Shown here piece by piece: positions 52,228-60,805 of a DNA stretch of 64,000 nucleotides. The position numbers were made by a program, and so were the translations under genes. The DNA is from an uncultured Latescibacterota bacterium. Lineage in GTDB: Bacteria > Latescibacterota > UBA2968 > UBA8231. Every line of letters begins with the position of its first letter. The first letter of the stretch is position 1. The stretch covers positions 2,790,001-2,854,000 of the forward strand of contig OX638377.1 in the NCBI GenBank assembly GCA_951813615.1, written 5' to 3'. The notes under the pieces are model-generated. The model did not search any database. It worked only from the letters and a program-made list of their open reading frames with translations, and was not told the DNA's origin.

Positions 52228-53097
52228 TCAGTGCAAGTCGCGCAAAAACGACGGACTGAGCACGCCGCGCGCCACTTCGGAGACCGGTCCCTTCATCGTC
52301 AGGTCGTAGCTTGCGCTCACGTCGATGTGCAAAGTGCCGCCCGGGGCCTTAACCGCAACTGGACTTTTGACCAAGCCCAGCCGCACCGCCGCACTCGCGG
52401 CTGCACACGCGGAAGATCCCGACGCCTGCGTTTCACCGGCACCGCGCTCCCAGATCAAGATGTAGATCGCGTGAGATTCCACCGGCACGGCGAGCTGCAC
52501 GTTGGTACGCCGGGGGAAAAGCGGATGATTTTCCAGCTCCGGCCCCAAAGAGCGCAGCTCGTCTTCGGTCCACCAAGCGCCCTGTTCGCGGAAGACGATG
52601 CAGTGGGGATTGCCAACGCTGACGCCGGTAAAGGTCAAGGTCTGCCCGCCGACATCGATCGGCTGCGCGACCAGCTCTTCGGCTTCCAGCGTGCAGGGCA
52701 AGGCTTGCGGAGCAAACGTGGCTCGCCCCATCTCCACCGTGGCGCTACTGGCGTCGCCATGCTGGTCAATATGCAAATCAATGCTTACTAGGCCGCCCTC
52801 CGTTTCGACGGTGAACTGCTGCTTTTGCACCTGGCCGGTGGCGTGCAGATAGCGGGCGAATATCCGCAGGCCATTGCCCGATTTTTCCGCTTCGCTGCCG
52901 TCGGGGTTGTAGATTTTCAGGCCAAAGTCGGCCTTTTGCGACGGCGCGAGCGCGAGAATGCCGTCGCTGCCCACGCCCCAATGGCGGTCGCAGATCGTGC
53001 GAATATTGTCTGGCGTCAGCTCGAAGCTGAGCGCGGCCGGATCAACGGCAATGTAGTCATTGCCGAGTCCGTGGCCTTTGAAAAATTCGTTATCCAT
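52228..53097 (-). CDS. dapF: DapF-like racemase/epimerase with Ser in place of both catalytic Cys
   Basis: 289-aa member of the diaminopimelate epimerase fold. Family motifs are clear: KGHGLGNDYIAVDP at the N-terminus, RHWGVGSDGIL, NPDGSEAEKSGNG and WERGAGETQASGSSACAA. In E. coli DapF the two catalytic bases are Cys73 and Cys217; the matching positions here are Ser73 and Ser226. Lys/meso-DAP epimerisation is thus not guaranteed, and the protein could belong to a divergent subfamily with another substrate or mechanism. The downstream peptidase-barrel gene starts 25 nt after its stop. Confidence 0.8.
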   Translation of the reverse strand: MDNEFFKGHGLGNDYIAVDPAALSFELTPDNIRTICDRHWGVGSDGILALAPSQKADFGLKIYNPDGSEAEKSGNGLRIFARYLHATGQVQKQQFTVETEGGLVSIDLHIDQHGDASSATVEMGRATFAPQALPCTLEAEELVAQPIDVGGQTLTFTGVSVGNPHCIVFREQGAWWTEDELRSLGPELENHPLFPRRTNVQLAVPVESHAIYILIWERGAGETQASGSSACAAASAAVRLGLVKSPVAVKAPGGTLHIDVSASYDLTMKGPVSEVARGVLSPSFLRDLH

Positions 53098-53195
53098 ACG
53101 TGTCCTTTCTCGTTATTTCTTCCAAAACTTAGGCCCCTACTTAGGCAGGGTCAATCCGTATTGCCGAGGGGCAACTAGCCGGTATATTAGTCATC

Positions 53196-54023
53196 ATGTT
53201 GTGCTTAGTCGTCGCCCTCGCAGCCGAGGCGCGACCGCTGTTGGCTCTCCACCGCCTCCGAGGCGTGAGCGGCCATCCCTATCGCATCTGCGCAGGCGAG
53301 CAGACGCATCTAATCGTCTCCGGCATCGGCAAAGTGGCAGCAGCGGCCGCCACGGCGTACCTGCGTGCGCTAATCGGGGATGCGCCGGCGGCTTGGCTCA
53401 ATATCGGCATCGCGGGCCACGGCAACCAAGCGGTGGGCACGGCTCTACTGGCGCATAAGGTCGTGGACGTGGCCAGCGGCAAGCCCTTTTACCCTACCTT
53501 TACCATTCCCCCGCCCTGCCGCACCACGCTACTAAACACGGTCGATCACGCACAATCGGCGACCGGCGACGCTGCGTACGACATGGAGGCCAGCGGCTTT
53601 TGCGAGGCCGCGCAGCGCTTTGCCACCAGCGAGCGGGTCCACTGCCTCAAGATCGTCTCCGACAACCCGCAATCTCCCTATCAAACACTTAATGCGGAGA
53701 AAGTGGAGGCGCTGATAGAAGCTCAACTCGATACGGTCGCCCAAATCGGCGAACACCTACGAGCACTCAGTCAGCAACTCCACGCACTGCACGCCGACCC
53801 ACCCGACCTTGCCGAACTAACCGCCCGCTGGCAATTTACCATCACGCAACAGCATCAGTTGCGCGGCTTGCTCGCGCGCTGGCAAGCGCTGGCACCGGCG
53901 ACGCCTGTTGTCAACGACGACTTGCTATCCTTGCAACATCGCGACGAAGTGCTAGCCCATCTCCAGCGGCAGCTAGACGATGTGGGGTTTTTCCTAACTC
54001 CAGAAGAAAGGGATGAGCTATGA
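53196..54023 (+). CDS. Nucleosidase/phosphorylase-like protein (MTAN family)
   Basis: 275-aa protein. The first ~180 residues resemble MTA/SAH nucleosidases and nucleoside phosphorylases (VVALAAEARPLLAL, IVSGIGKVAAAAA, NIGIAGHG, YDMEASGFCEAAQRF with the substrate-contacting ME pair, KIVSDNP with the catalytic Asp). The last ~95 residues are an added helical segment of unknown role. It is overlapped by the dioxygenase gene (ATGA). Association with photolyase-like and SDR genes 2-4 kb away is noted. Confidence 0.72.
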   Translation: MLCLVVALAAEARPLLALHRLRGVSGHPYRICAGEQTHLIVSGIGKVAAAAATAYLRALIGDAPAAWLNIGIAGHGNQAVGTALLAHKVVDVASGKPFYPTFTIPPPCRTTLLNTVDHAQSATGDAAYDMEASGFCEAAQRFATSERVHCLKIVSDNPQSPYQTLNAEKVEALIEAQLDTVAQIGEHLRALSQQLHALHADPPDLAELTARWQFTITQQHQLRGLLARWQALAPATPVVNDDLLSLQHRDEVLAHLQRQLDDVGFFLTPEERDEL

Positions 54024-54808
54024 TCAGCACCGAACAATTAAGTGTCTTTGAGGAACGAGGTGCTGTCACCATCGACACGCCTTTGACGCCCAAAGAAATC
54101 GCCGCAGCCGCGGCAGCTATCGACGCACTGCTGCCTTTTCAAGCAGCCGAACCGGACCAAGCACCGCGTTTTCGCTACGGGGCGACCTGCAATTACTACG
54201 AGCCGGCCCTACTGGACCTGATCCAGCATCCCTTCTTTGAAGCGGTCGCCAAACGAGTACTGCGAGCGGATGCGATTCGCTTCTTCCAGACGGCGATTCT
54301 GGCCTCTTATCCCCAGCCGGAAAGCGAGTTCAGCTATGACCAACATACCGATATTCAGTACAGCTTAGAGGATTGGGCCGCGACACCACGAAGGGTCGTA
54401 TGCAGTTTTTTTCTCTGGTTGACCGACGTCAATGAACGGCGTGCGCCGATGATGCACCGGCCCGGCAGCCACCGCCTAGTAGCCGCCGCGCGTTCGGCCG
54501 ACCCAGTGCTGAAAGACACCATGCCGGGGGTCCAAGGCATCAAAATGGTGGACCTGCCGCCGGAATACACCGCGCCGCAGCCGGTTTTGGCGCAAGTGGG
54601 ACAGGTGACCGTGCTGACGACGTCCGTGGTCCACGGCGGATCCACCAATATAGACGACGAGCCGCGCAAAGTGCTGGTTATGACCTATACGGCGGCGGGG
54701 ATCGAAATCGGCCTGCCCGAAAATCAGGCGGCGACCAAGCGAGAATACGACGCCAAACTAAGACAGCTTCTGCGGCCCGAACGAGCGCACCTAGTAGCTG
54801 GAGACTAG
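54020..54808 (+). CDS. Phytanoyl-CoA dioxygenase family oxygenase
   Basis: 262-aa Fe(II)/2-oxoglutarate-dependent oxygenase of the PhyH family. The iron ligands are likely His and Asp in YDQHTDIQYSLED and the distal His in SVVHGGSTNIDD, and RKVLVMTY carries the 2-oxoglutarate-binding Arg. The N-terminus (ISTEQLSVFEERGAVTIDTP) is typical. The start ATG overlaps the stop of the nucleosidase-like gene. The substrate cannot be inferred. Confidence 0.85.
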   Translation: MISTEQLSVFEERGAVTIDTPLTPKEIAAAAAAIDALLPFQAAEPDQAPRFRYGATCNYYEPALLDLIQHPFFEAVAKRVLRADAIRFFQTAILASYPQPESEFSYDQHTDIQYSLEDWAATPRRVVCSFFLWLTDVNERRAPMMHRPGSHRLVAAARSADPVLKDTMPGVQGIKMVDLPPEYTAPQPVLAQVGQVTVLTTSVVHGGSTNIDDEPRKVLVMTYTAAGIEIGLPENQAATKREYDAKLRQLLRPERAHLVAGD

Positions 54809-54815
54809 AAAAATA

Positions 54816-55709
54816 TTAGCCGCGATCTCGCCATCGAGCCTGAAATCGCTCGGCGTACACCATGCCGAGTACGCCGACCAAGATCAGAATCCCACCGCCA
54901 ATCAGGCTCCAGGTCACTGGCTCCCCCAAGACCCAATGGGCCAGCGCGATCTGCCCGATGGGTGCCGTAGCGGTCAGCGTACCGACCAGCACGGCACTCA
55001 ACCGCTTCATGCCCTCGGAGACCAAAACAAACGCACAGCCAGTGGCCAACACGCCCAGAACGAGCACTATAATCCACGCGGTCACCGTCGGCTCCGAGTG
55101 CAGTTGAAAATGGGTCGCGGCGAGTGCACCCGTGACCACTACACCCATCGTCATCATTGGGGCCAATATCGCCGCGGTCCCCACCCGCTGTGCAAGTGCC
55201 TTGTTGGCGAGCGCGTAGATTCCCCAGCCCAATCCCGAGAACAGCATCAGCACATTGCCCAAGACATAGCGTGGTGCGAACAGGCGGCTCACATCCTCGC
55301 GCACCCCCACGATCACTGCAACTCCAGCCAGCACCAGCGCCATACCTGCCATTTTCCCTGCTCCCAGCCGCTCGTGCAGCACGGCGACGGCCAGCACCGT
55401 CAGCGCGACGTATTGCACCTGGACGACCAACGAGCCAGCACTGGCCGTGGTATAACTTAGCGCCAACGCATAGAGCGAGAAGTTCAGGCTCATGCCCACC
55501 CCTCCGATCACATGCCACCAAGACCATTGAATGTCCCGCAGGTTATGGCCGCGCGCAAAAAAGGCGACCGACACGACCGCCGCCCCTTGCAGCAACCGGA
55601 GAAAAGCAATCGTGAACGGATCGAAAATGGGAAATAGCAGTTTCACCAGCACCGGGATGACGCTCCACAACGCGAACACCCCTAGCATACACAGTATCCC
55701 GATCCCCAT
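54816..55709 (-). CDS. DMT-superfamily transporter (EamA type)
   Basis: 297-aa inner-membrane protein with ten hydrophobic segments in two EamA repeats (LCMLGVFALWSVIPVLVKLL at the N-terminus; second repeat from residue ~150, LMLFSGLGWGIYALANKAL). These proteins export metabolites, amino acids or drugs. The substrate is unknown. It faces the photoproduct-lyase-like gene across a 195-bp divergent region with no clear operator. Confidence 0.85.
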   Translation of the reverse strand: MGIGILCMLGVFALWSVIPVLVKLLFPIFDPFTIAFLRLLQGAAVVSVAFFARGHNLRDIQWSWWHVIGGVGMSLNFSLYALALSYTTASAGSLVVQVQYVALTVLAVAVLHERLGAGKMAGMALVLAGVAVIVGVREDVSRLFAPRYVLGNVLMLFSGLGWGIYALANKALAQRVGTAAILAPMMTMGVVVTGALAATHFQLHSEPTVTAWIIVLVLGVLATGCAFVLVSEGMKRLSAVLVGTLTATAPIGQIALAHWVLGEPVTWSLIGGGILILVGVLGMVYAERFQARWRDRG

Positions 55710-55904
55710 CCTGCCAATCCCTCTCCTAGCGGTGTGTGAAGGAGACCTTCCTTTGCGCGAGGGCTTCTTTCCCCGTATGTATAGGCAAGGTGCTGGTCTT
55801 GTATTTAGGTTTTAGTTGCAATCTTGGGCGAGGGCAAATAAACCTAACTCGGCGTTGCACTGCAATTTAGCTCCCTGTCTCTGCGACGCTTTCTAAAATT
55901 AGCC

Positions 55905-56912
55905 ATGTTCGATTTCATCTACGCCGAAGAATCCATCCTCGACCACCCGCGCACCCGCGCCCTGATCGACCGCTTCCCCCGTGCTCAGCTAGTCCCCTGC
56001 GCCCGCTACGGCGAGGTCTTCAACCGCACGGCGCAAAACTTCCGCCTGCAAAAGCGCCGCCCCGCACTCATCCTCGCCCACAAGGCCGGACGGCGCGTCC
56101 TCCCCGCACCCGACGGCTACGGCATCGGTAGCGAGCGCAATTACTATTTTTCACACCTGCTCAACTGCCCCTACGACTGCCGCTACTGCTTCCTCCAGGG
56201 ACTGTATCGCTCAGCGCACCTAGTCCTCTTTGTCAACTACGAGGACTTCCAGCAGGACATCGCCGCGCACATCGCCGCGCGCACCCCCGATACGCCCTAT
56301 TTCTTCTCCGGCTACGACTGCGACAGCCTCGCGCTAGAGGGCATTACCCACTTTACAGCCAATTTCCTCCCCTTCTTTGCCGACCACCCGCAGGCGTACT
56401 TTGAACTGCGCACCAAAAGCGTGCGCATCAAAACTCTACTCGCCACCGAGCCGCTGCCCAACTGCGTCGTCGCCTTCAGCATGACCCCGCCAGCGCTGGC
56501 CGACCAATTTGAAGTTGGCGCGCCACCAGTCGCTCGACGTTTAGAGGCCATCGCCGCTCTGCAGGAGCGCGGCTGGCCCATTGGACTGCGCTTTGATCCG
56601 CTGCTCTACGATCGCGCGTACGAGGAGCGCTACCGCGACCTGTTCGCCCTCGTGTTCTCCAAGGTTCGTCGCGACGGTCTGCACTCAGTCAGCCTAGGCC
56701 AATTCCGCCTGCCGCAGGGCATGTACAAGACCATGCACAAGCTCTACCCGGACGAAAAACTCCTCGCCTATGGCTTGGAGGAAAAAGACGGCATGGTCTC
56801 CTACCGACCCGCCTTGGCCAAAAGGCTACACGACTTTTGCGCGGATCAATTGCTCCAGTACATTCCCGCCGAGCTTTTCTTCCCCTGTCCCTCCACCACC
56901 CTACAGGTCTGA
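55905..56912 (+). CDS. Spore-photoproduct-lyase-like radical SAM protein
   Basis: 335-aa radical SAM enzyme related to SPL, which repairs the UV-induced spore photoproduct. The cluster motif is C-x3-C-x2-C (CPYDCRYC at residues 88-95). Cys139 in SGYDCDSLAL sits at the place of the hydrogen-donating Cys141 of Bacillus SPL. The host is not a known spore former, so this family may repair thymine lesions in other contexts. The SDR gene starts 1 nt after its stop (TGATATG), showing coupled translation. Confidence 0.85.
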   Translation: MFDFIYAEESILDHPRTRALIDRFPRAQLVPCARYGEVFNRTAQNFRLQKRRPALILAHKAGRRVLPAPDGYGIGSERNYYFSHLLNCPYDCRYCFLQGLYRSAHLVLFVNYEDFQQDIAAHIAARTPDTPYFFSGYDCDSLALEGITHFTANFLPFFADHPQAYFELRTKSVRIKTLLATEPLPNCVVAFSMTPPALADQFEVGAPPVARRLEAIAALQERGWPIGLRFDPLLYDRAYEERYRDLFALVFSKVRRDGLHSVSLGQFRLPQGMYKTMHKLYPDEKLLAYGLEEKDGMVSYRPALAKRLHDFCADQLLQYIPAELFFPCPSTTLQV

Positions 56913-56913
56913 T

Positions 56914-57624
56914 ATGCGCGTCTTAGTCACCGGGGCCAGTTCCGGCATTGGCCGCGCCGTCTGCGAAAGGCTGCTCGCCGACGGCCATAGCGCCATTGGC
57001 ATTGCCCGCGACTTCGGCAAGTTCCCCTGCGATGACCGCCGCTTTGAGGCGCACGAAATTGACCTCGCCGACCTCGACCGACTCCCCACTCATCTACAGA
57101 ACCTCGTCGCCACCTACCCGGCCCTCGACGCCTTCGTACTCAACGCCGGCACCGGTCGATTCGGCACCCTAGAGCAATTTTCCTACGAGCAAATCCGCGC
57201 TCTAATCGACCTCAATTTCACCAGCCACGTCTTCGTCGCCCGCGCTTTCCTCTCCTCCCTCAAAAAAGCCGGACGTGGGCACTTGGTCTTTATGGGATCA
57301 GAAGCTGCACTAACCGGCACGGCCCAAGGCAGCTTGTACTGCGCGGCCAAATTCGCCCTGCGCGGCCTCGCCCAAGCCCTGCGCGCCGAATGCGCCCGCG
57401 CTGGCATCCGCGTTACGCTGGTCAACCCCGGCATGGTCCAGTCGCCCTTCTTCGACGAATTGGACTTCCAGCCCGGACCAGAGCCCGACAACTACATTCT
57501 GCCGGAAGACGTCGCCGAGGTCATCGTCCAAGCCCTGACAACACGCGACGGCACAGTGCTCGACGAAATCAACCTATCGCCACAAAAAAAAGTGATCGAG
57601 TTTGGCACACGAAAGAAAAAGTAA
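56914..57624 (+). CDS. Short-chain dehydrogenase/reductase
   Basis: 236-aa classical SDR with the cofactor motif VTGASSGIGRAV at residues 5-16, NAGTG in the NNAG position, and an active site of Ser (MGSEAALTG) with Tyr-x-x-x-Lys (YCAAKFALRG). The start is the ATG at 56914, directly after the stop of the photoproduct-lyase-like gene; a longer frame beginning at 56770 lies inside that gene. The substrate is unknown. Confidence 0.9.
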   Translation: MRVLVTGASSGIGRAVCERLLADGHSAIGIARDFGKFPCDDRRFEAHEIDLADLDRLPTHLQNLVATYPALDAFVLNAGTGRFGTLEQFSYEQIRALIDLNFTSHVFVARAFLSSLKKAGRGHLVFMGSEAALTGTAQGSLYCAAKFALRGLAQALRAECARAGIRVTLVNPGMVQSPFFDELDFQPGPEPDNYILPEDVAEVIVQALTTRDGTVLDEINLSPQKKVIEFGTRKKK

Positions 57625-57679
57625 CAGGCGCTAGCTGTTTGGTGTTTAACCTGTACCCATCGCAAGGAAGCCAACGGCC

Positions 57680-58471
57680 ATGCTCCAGCGTCCCCTCCTC
57701 GTCCTGCTCATCGCCACCTGCGCCCTCTCGTCCGGCTGCGGCACCAGCCGCCGCGTGCTGGGCTATGTCCTAGTTCCCGACGAAACCGAAATCGAACTCG
57801 GCACCCAGCTAGCCGCCCAAATCGAAACCCAACAACGCCTCCATCCCAACCGCCGTCTCCAGTCCTATATCCAGCGCGTCGCCGCGGCCCTGATTCCCTT
57901 CGCCCTAGAAGATCGCCCCGGCATCCACTACCATGTTAAGGTGCTCGACGACCCCGAAGAAATAAACGCCTTCGCCGTCCTTGGCGGCTATCTCTACGTC
58001 TATAGCGGCCTGCTGCTGATCGCTGAAGACGAGGCCGAGATCGCCGGAGTCCTAGCCCACGAGATCGGCCACATCGTCGGCCGCCACTCCGCCAACCAAC
58101 TCGCCGCCCGCTTCGGCATGGATCTCCTCACCAGCCTCGCCCTCGGTGAAGACCTCCAGTTACTCGGCGAGATCGCCTCCCAACTCGGCAGTGCCCGCTT
58201 CAGCCGCGACGACGAGCGCGAAGCCGATACCTTCGGCGTCCGCTACACCATCGCCGCTGGGTACGACCCGCGCGGCCTGCTGCGCTTTTTTGAAAAACTG
58301 AACAAGCTGGAAACACGCCGGCGCTCCGATCTAGAAAAACTCTTCGCCAGCCACCCACCTACCGGCGAGCGGATTCGCCGCATCGAGCGCCTGATCGATC
58401 AGTACGGGGCCAGCGGGGGCCAAAACTACCGCACGCGGTTTGTGCGGGAGACCGCCGTTCTGCGGCGCTAG
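57680..58471 (+). CDS. M48 family periplasmic metalloprotease lipoprotein
   Basis: 263-aa zinc protease of family M48, related to BepA and LoiP which act on envelope proteins. A lipoprotein signal ends in ALSSGCGTS. The zinc motif HEIGH lies in GVLAHEIGHIVGRHSANQ, and the third ligand Glu in DDEREADTFGVRYT. It lacks the TPR domain of BepA. It follows the SDR gene after 55 bp. Confidence 0.9.
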   Translation: MLQRPLLVLLIATCALSSGCGTSRRVLGYVLVPDETEIELGTQLAAQIETQQRLHPNRRLQSYIQRVAAALIPFALEDRPGIHYHVKVLDDPEEINAFAVLGGYLYVYSGLLLIAEDEAEIAGVLAHEIGHIVGRHSANQLAARFGMDLLTSLALGEDLQLLGEIASQLGSARFSRDDEREADTFGVRYTIAAGYDPRGLLRFFEKLNKLETRRRSDLEKLFASHPPTGERIRRIERLIDQYGASGGQNYRTRFVRETAVLRR

Positions 58472-58512
58472 TAGCGCGCCCATTGTCAATCGTGGTATAG
58501 TTTGTTTGGCTC

Positions 58513-60576
58513 TCAACGCAGGAGCATGAGCTTGCGCGTCAAGACGCCGAAGTCTGTCGCCAGTCTGTACAAATAGATGCCGCTGGCCAAGGGACGACCT
58601 TCGGCATCGAGACCATTCCAGCGGAGCCGGTGGTGACCGGCAGACTGCGGACCTTGACGGAGTACAGCCACCCGTTGTCCCGTCAGCGCAAATACTTCCA
58701 CGCGCACAGGCCCGGCCGCTGGCAGGAAGTAGGAAAGGACCGTTTGGCTATTGAACGGATTGGGCGCATTTTGCTGTAACTGCGGGACATCAAGCACCCC
58801 GCGTCGGTCCTGAGCCATCGTCACCAGCTTGGCCTGAACCGGTCCAATAAACGCTCGACCCGTTTTTTCCTTCACTCGGAATACGGCTAGGTTCTTGCCG
58901 TGTTGGTCCTTGATTAAAAAGGTTTGACCGACATAGGCGTATAAAACTCGCAATTTAACGACAATGGGGCCGTAATATATCTCCGTACCATAAGGATCTA
59001 TCCAATATACGGTTATCTCGGCTCCGCTTTCATTCACGAAGATGATTTCCGTTTCGTCTGTTAGGTAGTTTGGGCTTCTTAGACGCGAAAGCTGACTCGG
59101 ATTGTGCGGCTCCAAGTTCACCCACTTGTCGCCGCCGTCGCCGTCCGGATCAAACAATTGGTGATAACACGCTGCTAACTCCGGTGTCCATTCAAACGTT
59201 GGAGAATCCTGCGGATTGAACCCTTGCAGATGCGGCAGATGAGTACGCGTTGCAGGCGGTGTGTATCGCCAGTCTGTATTGCCAAAGACCTCGGCAAGCA
59301 ACTTGGCAAGCTCTGTATCGTAATCTTTTAACTTGGTCCGAGTATTGATATCTCTGAATTCATACTGTGTATTGAACCAAGCCAACACACCCTCAGCCCA
59401 GTACTCCTGCCTGTTTGTAGAAGCATACGTACCTTCCCACAATCCCCTTGCTATGGCCGCTTCAAACGCCTCTTGGAGCCGTTTATCAAAATCCAGATCC
59501 ACCGTATTCAATCCATCTAAGTGTATGCTATGGGCGAACTCGTGAATCAACTGATTGGCCCCCTCGTAGGGATCACCCGGATAATTCAGCAGGTTTTCCT
59601 CGCCAAAACTCGATGGTAGCCCCCTACCCCCCCCAAGACCGCGAGCACGCAGATCCCAATAAAAATCGGGTCGGAGATCGCTGTATTCGGGAATCTGCGT
59701 TAGCTGCTCGTTATATGCAATCACGGTAAAACGGGCCTTGTTTTGCACCATCGCCTGTAGCACATCCGGGCGATGGCTCATCAACTGCCGAATCAGCCAT
59801 GCTGCTTCCTTCACGGCGTATGGACTCACTTTCTCTGATGCCACAACAGGGAATCCTTCCACATCAATCCATTGCTGGTAAAACGACGTCAGTCCAAAGG
59901 TTTCCCGAATCGCTTGTGAAGGCTCACGGATGAGGAAGTCTTCCGTCGCCTCCTGCCCGCTCACCGTGATCTTCACAGCCGAGGAGCAGTTGTTATCAGT
60001 ATTGCTCTCGTCTTTGACGATGTCCACACACGCGCCGTAGAAATACACCCCCGGTCCTCCACCCGTTGGGGTGATCAACTCAATCGACTCTGCACTAGTG
60101 GCCGAAGCGTCCAGTGCATCTATTGCGTCCGTACCCACTTCCGTATCACTGGCAGTAATCGTCGCGTTGTTGGAACGATAGTAGTGCAGCATCGTCGCCG
60201 CCGCCTGCTGGTCGCCTTGGTTATGCACGGTGACATGCAAGGTGAACGCCTGCCCTGGCGTCAGCATGGAGTCGCTGACCGAAGGCGATTGAACGATCAA
60301 ATCTGGTCCCCCCTCGCTAGACGTACTATCCGTTTCCGCCTCCTCCTCTTCTTCCTGCTGGTTGTCGAAGAAGCCCAAAAAGTCGCAAAGGTCACAATCT
60401 GACAGTCGCTTGGCAGCAGGGCGAATGTGACTGCGCTGCTCTTGCTCGTGATCGAAGGGTAGGACGCAGAAATACACACTATCGACTGGCGCGGGCGACG
60501 CATGAGCGACCGCCAGCGGCGAGAGTAAGAGACTAAGCAACGCCAAAAAGATGGAATGGGAATTGAAGGATTTCAT
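58513..60576 (-). CDS. Secreted metallopeptidase with CARDB, VHL-beta-like and sorting domains
   Basis: 687-aa secreted protein from the ATG at 60576 (AGGAG 9 nt upstream). A signal peptide (FLALLSLLLSPLAVAHA) is followed by an acidic linker. Residues ~92-206 are a CARDB adhesion-like domain (VTVHNQGDQQAAATMLHYYR). Residues 345-352 read HEFAHSIH, a zinc-peptidase HExxH motif, with EYWAEGV further on as a possible third ligand. Residues ~506-570 (DETEIIFVNESGAEITVYWI, YAYVGQTFLIKD) resemble the beta domain of VHL. Residues ~602-687 (NAPNPFNSQT ... GIYLYRL) form a FlgD/T9SS-type sorting domain. Confidence 0.75.
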   Translation of the reverse strand: MKSFNSHSIFLALLSLLLSPLAVAHASPAPVDSVYFCVLPFDHEQEQRSHIRPAAKRLSDCDLCDFLGFFDNQQEEEEEAETDSTSSEGGPDLIVQSPSVSDSMLTPGQAFTLHVTVHNQGDQQAAATMLHYYRSNNATITASDTEVGTDAIDALDASATSAESIELITPTGGGPGVYFYGACVDIVKDESNTDNNCSSAVKITVSGQEATEDFLIREPSQAIRETFGLTSFYQQWIDVEGFPVVASEKVSPYAVKEAAWLIRQLMSHRPDVLQAMVQNKARFTVIAYNEQLTQIPEYSDLRPDFYWDLRARGLGGGRGLPSSFGEENLLNYPGDPYEGANQLIHEFAHSIHLDGLNTVDLDFDKRLQEAFEAAIARGLWEGTYASTNRQEYWAEGVLAWFNTQYEFRDINTRTKLKDYDTELAKLLAEVFGNTDWRYTPPATRTHLPHLQGFNPQDSPTFEWTPELAACYHQLFDPDGDGGDKWVNLEPHNPSQLSRLRSPNYLTDETEIIFVNESGAEITVYWIDPYGTEIYYGPIVVKLRVLYAYVGQTFLIKDQHGKNLAVFRVKEKTGRAFIGPVQAKLVTMAQDRRGVLDVPQLQQNAPNPFNSQTVLSYFLPAAGPVRVEVFALTGQRVAVLRQGPQSAGHHRLRWNGLDAEGRPLASGIYLYRLATDFGVLTRKLMLLR

Positions 60577-60805
60577 GGGGTATCGCTCCTGTGCTTCTAT
60601 CATACTACTCGGCAGAAAGGGCGGGCTGTCCGGTCGTTGGCGAGGGCCAATATAAAGACGGCCTTGAAGCCTGCACAATTTCTCTTTGCTTGACATAGAA
60701 CTTGCGCGATCCTTCGATCCGGCTAGGTTTTAATTTTTTTCATGTCGTTATCCCTAGGATCATAGGAAACTCTTGGTGTCTTCTCACGCCTCCAAGGAAA
60801 TCTAC

